From NCBI RefSeq assembly GCF_037975245.1, contig NC_092580.1, positions 24,757,001 through 24,821,000 of the forward strand: a stretch of DNA of 64,000 nt, read 5' to 3'. Numbering within the stretch: the first letter of the stretch is position 1; each line of letters begins with the position of its first letter. Both the position numbers and the translations under genes were made by a program. Positions 55,771 through 64,000 of this stretch are shown piece after piece. The DNA comes from Apostichopus japonicus. Lineage: Eukaryota; Echinodermata; Holothuroidea; Aspidochirotida; Stichopodidae. The notes under the pieces were generated by a model. It did not search any database, was not told the origin of the DNA, and saw only the letters and a list, made by a program, of their open reading frames with translations.

Positions 55771-57238
55771 GTAAGTGTGTTATTTGTATAAAACTTTTAG
55801 GAATTATTTCCACTGAAGAAAATGATTCCATAGATATGCATATAACTTGAACTAAGTGCATTGGCCATTTGGGCCTTGCAGATTATAGGCCTAGGTATAT
55901 ATTATTATTTGTAATCACCTAAGAGTAGAACTGAAAAGTCTAAACTTTATTAGTGTTAGAGAATATCGTAATGCATAATTAGTCGGCAAGACACGAATAG
56001 TATTAGGCTACTATAGGCTAGCCTACTGTAGCCTAGGAGTAGGACTTCGAGAGTTAACCCTATTTGCAAATAATTTGCTTTATTCAAATTCAAGCCACTC
56101 CGATTGGCAATCTCTGAAATAAAGCCTACTTGGTATAATTTTTGTTACTCTGGTAGCTGCCAAAACTCCCAGATGAGCTGTCAGTTACATATCAGCTGTG
56201 TATTGTGTACCCATGCTACCATGAGTATACAAGCTTTTAATTTCAATAATGATTATGTGTTTGAAATTGCTAGGTTAAAAAAAAAAAAAAATCTTCAGGA
56301 TAGGACTTTTCAGATTTTCTGAAAGATATGTCCTGGGATTAGTCCCCTTACTAGTTAAAACACAAGGTAGCAAGGAAGAGGGGGGGGGGGTCCCTGTCTT
56401 GTCCATTTGGAGGATCAATTAAATTAATGAGTGTTACTTTATTATCTCTTTCTTTTTAGAGGTTTTCCCATATTTTTTTAATTTATTGATGCCGGGATGT
56501 GCACAGACACTGCAGCAGGTCGAATATATGCTATAGGTAATCAGTTGGCCACCTGCCCATCACTTCATTGTCAGAAGGTTAGCTGTGTTGGCTAATAATT
56601 TTTAATAAGTTTAATGGGCCTCTTTGCTGGTGATATTTTAATTATGCAAACATGTACATGGTTATGGTATGAATATTCATTAAACATTCTTCCACAGTAA
56701 TTAAGGTTGTTAATATATGCACAAAACAATGTTGCAATTAAATTAGTGCAGGTTAAACCATGGAGCTATAAACCTGGGATTATAGCTCCATGGACCAAGT
56801 TTATATCATTTATATTAAATTTGCAATGTATTATCACATTTAGACACTGCTTGGTGATATACTGTAGTATTGCTAGAATAGTGACCAGAATGGACCTAAA
56901 AAACTAATATAGGCCTAGTGTAATCTCTTTGACAAATTTGAGGGTGGGTGAATAAATTTCTATTCAGGAGGATAGCTGGTTGTTGAGAGAAACAATTGAG
57001 CAAATAAAATGCACAACAATTTGCTTTCATTTTATCCAACATGTTATCATGAACTTATTTGACCAAATGATAGGAGTATTTTGGTATAAGACCCTAATTT
57101 GAAAGAAAGGGATCTGAGAAGGTGGCTAAATCAATAGAAATATCAGGTTCATTTCAATTTCTGTAAGAGTCCTTGTAGGACACGAGTGGTGACAATTTCA
57201 CCACCTAAGTATTATTTTCATCTGCATTTCAGCAGGAG
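55771..57238. other. No gene supported
   Basis: Intron-like or intergenic AT-rich sequence with several AGGCCTA-type heptamers (55880-56035), an A-run near 56277-56291, a G-run near 56380 and the hairpin at 56759-56794. Confidence 0.45.
56759..56794. repeat. Perfect 14-bp hairpin
   Basis: CCATGGAGCTATAA and TTATAGCTCCATGG pair without mismatch around an 8-nt loop (ACCTGGGA). No T-run follows. Role unknown; could be the end of an unseen element. Confidence 0.85.
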
Positions 57239-57247
57239 GTGTGACAG

Positions 57248-57282
57248 GGAATAGTGTCCGGGCGTCTCACGGACACTATTCC
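57248..57282. repeat. TGTCCG hairpin at the boundary of long repeat B
   Basis: Identical to the hairpin at 42008-42042, with the same 13-bp perfect stem. It lies 9 bases inside the repeat boundary in both copies. Confidence 0.85.
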
Positions 57283-58061
57283 ACGGGAATTGTGTCCGTA
57301 GGACAACTTTCTCGGGGGGAATTGTGTCCGGCGGACAGTATTATCTGTCCGGACGGACACTATTAACTAGGAAAAAACGTCCGTGTGTGGTGATTTTCTG
57401 TCCGCGCGGACAGGATGAGAGAATAGCACGGATAAATGCGTCCTACAAGCTCTTCTGCATGGAAACGTAGTGCAAAAACATCAGGACTGCAAGGCTTCTT
57501 TGGAGTACGCCTTTTCATCTTAATTGCATTTCTTAATGGCAGGATTTATAGAGGAACTTTAGACCAATTTCACTACATGATGAACGGCTGAAATATATGG
57601 TCATTAATGATTTCTTGCATGATACTATTTGGACAGACACAAATGAATGGAAATATCAATTTAATTTAAAATTTATTGCAAATTTAATTCTCCTTCATGT
57701 TCTCTGCTGCATAAGATAAATACATTTCTATAAAATGACAAAAGTGCTGCAAGACTCGTGCAACATCCTACGTCTATTGTGACATAGAACAACTGTATCT
57801 GTTTCTTTATTTTTAGTACAAGCTGTTTCAAATACTTTGTTTTATAAAAAATCATCCGATTTCCCTTCTACTTTTAATACTTATGCTTGACAACCATTGA
57901 CAACAACAGATAGCCTCACATCTAGTAACTTTTGAAATCTTGGGGATCTCAAGACAAAATGACATTCACATGGAAAAAAAGGTTACATAAATCAAAGTAA
58001 ACCATGCTTTGGCGTCCACAGTTGTAGCCTAGCAGTATTTGTTGGTCAGGCAATCAATTCA

Positions 58062-58685
58062 AGGTAGACTACTGTTAATCCAATTATCGACAGGCTGTGA
58101 ATGTGAACTATGGTGAAAATACTTGGGAATTCCTTTTCATGTGATATATTTTAAGATTGGGCAATGCCTAGCTGGTGGGAAATGGTACTTGGGAAGCAAT
58201 ATAAAATCATTTGGTATAGGAGCAGAGGGTTTGTGTAGGGTGTTTTCGTGTGTTCATGACATGTCAACGATCGAATCATGATATATTGCCTGCACAGTCA
58301 GGCAGTGCATTATTCATTAGAAGGTATTTCCAAACGAATATCTCACCATGCACAACTGGTATTGATAAACACCAAAAACGTTTGTTGCTACGATGTATTG
58401 TTAATGGACATAAAGGCCTCTAAGCTATATCATTTATTTTCAACAAAAATCAGCTGAAAGTATGTTGCATTGGCTTCAAATATGCCAGATACTAAAATAT
58501 GGTCACCTATGGTCAAAATTATTAAACTGTTTTTGTACCACCTGTGGGAAATTTACCTCACTGGGACATTCTGTCCTTTTGCATGTTCTTTTAAAATGTC
58601 TGAGAAAAATTTGGAGATTATAAAGACCTCAAGGAAAGTACTTCTTGATATCACAATACAACTTTGTGGCCTATACAGACTACCT
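58062..58685. mobile_element. TTAA-type non-autonomous element (copy B)
   Basis: The counterpart of 42827-43451, with AGGTAGAC and GACTACCT ends; the left target is worn to TTCA. It was present before the 15-kb duplication. Confidence 0.72.
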
Positions 58686-59170
58686 TCAAATGACATGCTG
58701 CTGGTCACACTAAGTATCAGGCTTAATATAAATACTGGGAAAGGAGGCTGTGTGAGAACCAGTTCTACTACACTCAGATTGTTTAGTGTTAGTCAAAGTA
58801 TCTCAATGACTATTGTTCAAATGTTGGAAAAGAAAAAAAATGGAATTAGGGCTAATTGGGAAATGCAAGCTGAAGCCAGTGAAATCATATTTGTACACAA
58901 TTCAGACAACTTGGTATCAGTTAACATTTCTCTTGCTTTTGTCTACATATTTGGCCCACCTTTTCCTTTGACATTAAATATTTTTTGCACTAAAAGTTTG
59001 GTCTTGACACAGTCAACAGTATAATCACTTGAATCCTTTACTGGGGAGCATCCAAGGCCAGTCAACATTGAAAATAAAAAAACACATATATACACATACA
59101 TACATATGTACACGCATACAAACATATACACACATACATACACACATACATATATATATATATATATACA

Positions 59171-59803
59171 AAACGTACAAGTGCAGCTGTCTACAATAAA
59201 TTATCCAGATAACCATTTTGTAAATAAATAGCAGCACGATAAATAAAACTATTTCTATACACATTAATTCTGAATTTTGGTGTTATTGCTTTGTTTCTCA
59301 GATTATACCTAGTAGTTTCTCGAAGTAGAGAGTTCAGTTCGGTTTGCAAAGAATGTCTGTCATTTCTCTGTATGCAATTTACACTTCTAATGAACTCATT
59401 TTTAGCAGCATTGTTTACAGTACTCATAAGAAAGTTAAAATCTATATTAAAAATTTTAGAACAATACTTTAAAAAAAAATTCTCTTATTATCTTTAATTC
59501 GTAAAAAGTGATACCAAGCAGAAACAGCATATATTAGGTGTGGTAAGATATTGGCAGTAAAAACTCTTTTCCTTACATCAACATGAAAATATGGAACTAT
59601 ATACGATAGAGTTGAGACTATGAAGTACACCCGTTTAAGTATTCTGCTTATATGACCAGTGAAACTTACTTTGTCATCAATACAAACACCTAGATATACT
59701 GTATGATGAGTGCGTTCTACTTCTGCATCTTTAATTGAGATTTTAGCTAACTTACATGATACAAGACCTTTTCTACGAAAACGCTTATTCAGTTGCAACA
59801 ACT
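59171..59803 (-). pseudogene. LINE ORF2 fragment (copy B)
   Basis: The counterpart of 43931-44575. The upper frame (59801-59469) carries YLGVCIDDKVSFTG and ILPHLIYAVSAWYHF; the lower frame (59427-59191) carries ETTRYNLRNKAITPKF and the NSFIYRAAIYL end. A shorter A-run than in copy A separates them. Same family, no catalytic region. Confidence 0.75.
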
Positions 59804-60559
59804 ACATAATGCATCACAGATAAAGAAACTATATCCCAGTTGTTACTTGCCTTGATATACTTGAATGGCATATGAGGACAGCTGTCAAGTAGCATCTATG
59901 CATAAACCAGGCTGTGGTTTCTATGATCCAACGTATGAGTATCATTTCATATGAATGGGACATACTGACACACTTGATCTTAGTAATACAGCAAGAAGTG
60001 ACAAACAGTATATTCACAATGACAGATGCTGACACAAATGACCACTGATAGCCTGCTTGTACTCACTCAATGTGATACATACTACAGTAAATATGAGATT
60101 TCTTCCACCTTCCTCATCTTGAGATATCAAGTTTAAAGGTTTACAAAATTTGACCACTGTTAATCTCCACAATAACAAAGGCCTCTTTTAGCCATGTGGT
60201 ATACTTACAGACTAAATATGATATCTGTTCAGCTTCCTTTCTTGAACTTATAATTTACAAGATTTTCACAACTTGAACCCTGTTTACCCTTTGACATCCA
60301 CCCCAAAAATGTAGGATATAATCAATATGATTCACATACATACCAAATCTTACATTTTCCAAGCTTCCCTTCTTTTTACCTGAAGAAAGACGAACTAACT
60401 GCCATTTACTGTCCTGGATGTGACATGAGTTTATAGATTACAACTACCAATAGAACACCTTAATTTCTATGTGTGGTAAAATATATGCTTGTTATGTGAG
60501 ACTTTTGTTAGAATTTTGTCACCTTAGAGTCCTTTGAACTTCACAATCAACAAAAACAA

Positions 60560-61178
60560 GGGACAAACTAAAACGAATGACAGCGAATGACCGAATGACA
60601 ATTGACTTTGTACAGGGTTAATTATCACTTGCGAATGACAGCGAATGACATCGAATGACAGCAAATGACAACGAATGACAACGAAGGACAGTGTTGAGTG
60701 GGGATAGAATGATTAACGGAGTGGAGTTATTGGTTTTCTGCGCAAAAATGATTTGAGGAAAATCGCATGGTTATAGGGTTTTGGTGTAATTTACGGATAG
60801 AAACCACAGGAAAGATTTTGTTTGAGAATGTGCTTGAGTGCTGTGCTTTTTACCTCTGTAGATTTATACAGAAAGATAACTGAAGCCGTTTCAAGATTAT
60901 AGTATTGTTAGTTTCTAACAATTAATATCGGAAAAATGACGTTAAATTAACTTTTTAAAATCAGACTTACAATTTCGCTTGCTATAAGGTACGTTTTTAT
61001 CTTGTGCGTACTATACTAGATCTAGATACCCACAAAGTCTGAACTGTGATATCCAGTTGAAGCAAATGTCTGTGCTGTCATTACTGTCATTCGTTTTAGT
61101 TAACGCAATTTTTTAGTGTGTACAACATATTGTCATTCGTTACGTGTAACGCAATTGTCATTCGTTTTAGTAACACCC
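60560..61178. mobile_element. MITE with GGG-AC termini (copy 2), inserted in long repeat B
   Basis: The same ends and CGAATGACAG subterminal repeats as 28616-29262. CAAAAACAA flanks it at 60551-60559 and 61179-61187, and copy A keeps the single uninterrupted target at 45658-45666. It therefore inserted after the duplication. Confidence 0.93.
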
Positions 61179-61681
61179 CAAAAACAATCCCAGGATTTAC
61201 TTATACCATCATTCTGACTGGAGATCTCTGGGAACATTGCTCTTGATTCAACCTTACAATGAAATTACTTATGCATTATAAGATAATAGAAATACTAATT
61301 CTATTCAGTATACTAATTGTGTGCATATTTTTCTCCTTGCCAGGGGGAGAAAAACAGACCCTTTGATATATATGGAGGAGGAAGTGTGTGTGTGAGGGGG
61401 GGGGGGGTTATGAATTGAATTGAAACCAATCTAGTATGGTTTGAACAGAGGGAATGTGTGAATTAAATATTGCTTAATATAAGGACACTTATTGCCGGTT
61501 CCAAAAAGTGATCTGACAACATTTATGCTTTGTTTTTCTTGTTGCTTGTTGTTTTTAATCTAACTTGCACATATAAACATACTTAAACTTCAAGCAGGAT
61601 TTTTTTTCTGGAATTGTCTATCAGTGGGGGTGGGGGGACAAACAATAACGATATGCATGAAAGAAAGAAACCTTTTTATCA

Positions 61682-61816
61682 TAAATTATCAAGATTCTTG
61701 TCTTAACCACTGGTTGTTATACTCAAACACCTGATCATCTCCAACCTCATCATATTCAGCTTGGATAGTCTCCCTTCCTATCCTGGTGAAATGCTCTGAC
61801 CATTGGCACCAACCTA
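61682..61816 (-). pseudogene. Candidate last exon of the unknown spliced gene (copy B)
   Basis: The counterpart of 46167-46300. It reads GWCQWSEHFTRIGRETIQ, then the same EYDEVGDDQVFEYNNQWL, but a 1-base insertion near 61693 changes the last codons and stop. Phase and identity questions are as for copy A. Confidence 0.35.
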
Positions 61817-61946
61817 TACCTAAACATAAAAGTTTAAAATAATTGACTGAATAGAGAAGTTAATAAGTAACCACATTCAAGCTAAAAAAATGCATGTTTA
61901 CACCACATATCATATTGAAAAGATAATTGTGCATCAGGATCATTAC

Positions 61947-62069
61947 TTTGGTAAGCTTTTGCCCAGTTGACTACAGGCTGCTTCAGCTTCCGTTTCGGTG
62001 CAACCTGTGACAAGGTGGTAGAGATGGTCCACAGCATGAGAGACAAGAACGTCATTGAGGTAATTCAGC
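61947..62069 (-). CDS. Candidate internal exon of the unknown spliced gene (copy B)
   Basis: The counterpart of 46434-46556, the same length with both splice sites kept and the frame open. Only an R to G change is seen in the C-terminal part. The upstream partner exon is missing from this copy. Confidence 0.4.
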
Positions 62070-62830
62070 CTGCAGAAAAGGATGCATGAATAGTAAGCAT
62101 TGCTTCAAAGTTACAGAAATTAAATAGAAAGTAAATATTACTGTGAAAACATGATTTCAGCAATCATTACGAATGGGTACTTCAAATTAATGTATGTTGC
62201 AGCATTCGGTAATAACAAGGTGAAGCATTCAGACTAGCAATATTGTTTATTGCCACAAATGCAGATCTGATCCTCCATGAGCATGCGAGCATTCAGACTG
62301 ATCCCCTAATTGTGGGTCTGATCCACCGTGAGCATGTATGGAGTATATTCAGACTAGCATGTCGTTCGCCTTGAGGGTCTGATCCTCCTTAACCATGCAA
62401 TAATTTATACCATCGGATGTTGATCACCCAAATTGTAGGGTCTGATCATCCTTGAGCATGCGAGAATGCAAACTATAGCAAGTTGATCGCCCTTGTAGGT
62501 CTCGTCCTACTTGAGCATGTGAGATTCAGACTAGCAAGTTGATCACCTCATTTGTGGGGTCTGCTTGATCCTCCTTAAGCATGCGATTATTCAGAGTATA
62601 GCAACTTGAATCCCCAAATGTGGGATCTGATCCTCCTTGAGCATGCGAGCATTCAGATATACAGTATGGCAAGTTGATAGCCTATTGAAGTCTGTATGCA
62701 TTCCTGTGTATTGTATCAAGGCCAAGCTTAGAGTGAGATCTGATCAAGTGTGACCTATTTGCAGCACTAAGGTCACGTCTCGACGTAAGTCAGTGTTAGA
62801 TTCAAATTTTCTGGCAGGACAGGCCAACAG

Positions 62831-62895
62831 TATATATATATATCTATATATATATATCTATATATATATAGATATCTATATATATATATATAGAA
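62831..62895. repeat. TA/TATC microsatellite replacing part of copy B
   Basis: TATATATC-type repeats sit exactly where copy B loses the 47331-48155 equivalent, so the deletion and repeat expansion are linked. Confidence 0.9.
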
Positions 62896-64000
62896 CGTTT
62901 TTCAAATTTTTGCCCGACAATTCATTGATTTTCTTTATTTAGCATCATGATGCCCGAATATTTCCGTGTAACACCACCGTAAGCGCAGCTCACCTGGGCT
63001 ACCACGCTTTTTGCACGATCAATTTTTTTTCTAAGTAGTCAACTGTATACCTGGACATCTCCGACATGAGTGTATATAAGAAACATTTTCTTTTTGATGG
63101 AATGGATGGTGGGGGGGGGAGTGCCTACAAGCCTAGAAGTACAGGTTTATAATATTCTTTGTTACATTTTATACTGTTTTGTGAGACAAATTGCAGTCTC
63201 ACCCGACATAGCGACATTATCCCGCCTACGTGTCGTTGAACAATGAATGTTTTTCTGGAGGTAGCTGAGTACTGTGTTATTATAATAAATACGTTAACTA
63301 AATATGAGCTTAAAAATATACTGTCCTATTTTTCCTCTTCAAAGTGATGTAACCATTTTTTCTTCTTCTAATTTGCCAAATTTTTGTGGGGAAGTGTAAA
63401 TTTCTAAAATGTGAGATTATAAAAGAAAGAATGTTTATTTGCAACTTGCAAGGCCTCAGATGTGCCGTTCCCGGCAATCCGAGAGGCTTTTTTTGCCAAA
63501 AATGTTCCTGTACGCTACACGCCAACCGATGGTGGCGCTCCGCTTAGATAGTGTCACAGGAACTTTCGGACACAAAACTTTCTGCCCCCCAAACTAAAAT
63601 GGTCCCGTACCCCTATGACCTCGGCCCACAACATTAGGCTTCTGACCCAAATGACCTTTGACCTCAAACAATACAAAACCCTTCTTGTACTCAACAATGT
63701 ACTCTTTTGCACAAACTATGGGATCAATCTAAGCTTCGATTCTTGAGATATCGTGTTTACAATGTGGGCGGTACACACACGCCAGCATGAATGAATAGGT
63801 TACAATTATTATCAAAGCCAGGAAAGCTGCTCTTCAGAAGTTGAACATTAAATTGCAGAGTTTCAAACTGACATCACATAAAATTATCTTCTCGAATCTA
63901 AAACAAATGAAATTTAATTTCTGAAAACAATTGTCAGGAAACTGAAGTTTTCTTCTAATTAACTTATTCCTGTCTTTATTATTGTTGGCAATAATGGTTA

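Larger units (their letters stand above)
57239..64000. repeat. Direct long repeat, copy B (partner 41999-49467), continues past the window
   Basis: It begins at the same base as copy A and shares order throughout. Differences: a 619-bp MITE at 60560-61178, replacement of about 820 bp of copy A by a TA/TATC microsatellite (62831-62895), loss of the A-only segments near 60375 and 63647, and many single-base changes. It contains the hairpin (57248-57282), TTAA element (58062-58685), LINE scrap (59171-59803) and minisatellite (about 62222-62690). Confidence 0.95.

Noticed and set aside
58470-59024. 184-codon plus-strand frame
   Set aside because: It covers the right end of the TTAA element and the LINE 3' side; the counterpart in copy A (43362-43736) is frameshifted and no domain is recognised.

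Overview
This window is animal nuclear DNA with no bacterial-style genes. It is AT-rich, its coding pieces are split by GT-AG introns, and it is crowded with metazoan transposable elements: Tx1/L1-like and CR1/L2-like LINEs, a DIRS-like reverse-transcriptase scrap, a Penelope-like element, hAT-type and TTAA-target DNA elements, and spliced Ginger-type integrase genes. This mix suggests a marine invertebrate. An echinoderm or other invertebrate deuterostome is plausible, but the sequence alone does not fix the taxon. I see no convincing host protein-coding gene.

Layout. Positions 1-20703 are one tandem array of about 125 copies of a 165-bp unit. Read on the minus strand, each unit holds a tRNA-like module: an A-box-like stretch, a perfect B box at the spacing of a long-variable-arm tRNA, and a downstream T4. 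The array has higher-order periods of 1155 and 1320 bp. It stops at the 3' end of a decayed minus-strand Tx1/L1-like LINE (20704 to about 23490). A DIRS-like scrap and two plus-strand CR1/L2-like LINE copies follow, up to 26966.

From 27 to 41 kb: two nested MITEs (28610-29561), a decayed plus-strand Ginger-type integrase gene (30960-33256), a Penelope-like insertion folded into a 620-bp-arm palindrome with a GIY-YIG domain and a hammerhead ribozyme in each arm (34621-37813), and a 1.7-kb TTAA element (38256-39980). The palindrome is split by a 1.9-kb DNA element.

From 42 kb to the end: a segment starting at 41999 recurs in direct orientation at 57239 (offset 15240) and runs off the window. 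It carries a TGTCCG hairpin, a small TTAA element, a LINE fragment, a minisatellite and candidate minus-strand exons. Copy A continues into a minus-strand Ginger-type integrase gene (49664-51518) that is inverted relative to the copy at 31 kb. A hAT-like element with perfect 8-bp target duplications (51998-53626) and a separate plus-strand first-exon-like piece (55531-55770) lie between the two copies.

How it fits together: almost everything is a mobile element or its remains, and nested target-site duplications give a relative order of insertion. The observations most worth following are the tRNA-like satellite, the double-ribozyme Penelope palindrome whose intact arm preserves an empty site, and the 15.24-kb direct repeat whose second copy holds a MITE while the first keeps the empty site.
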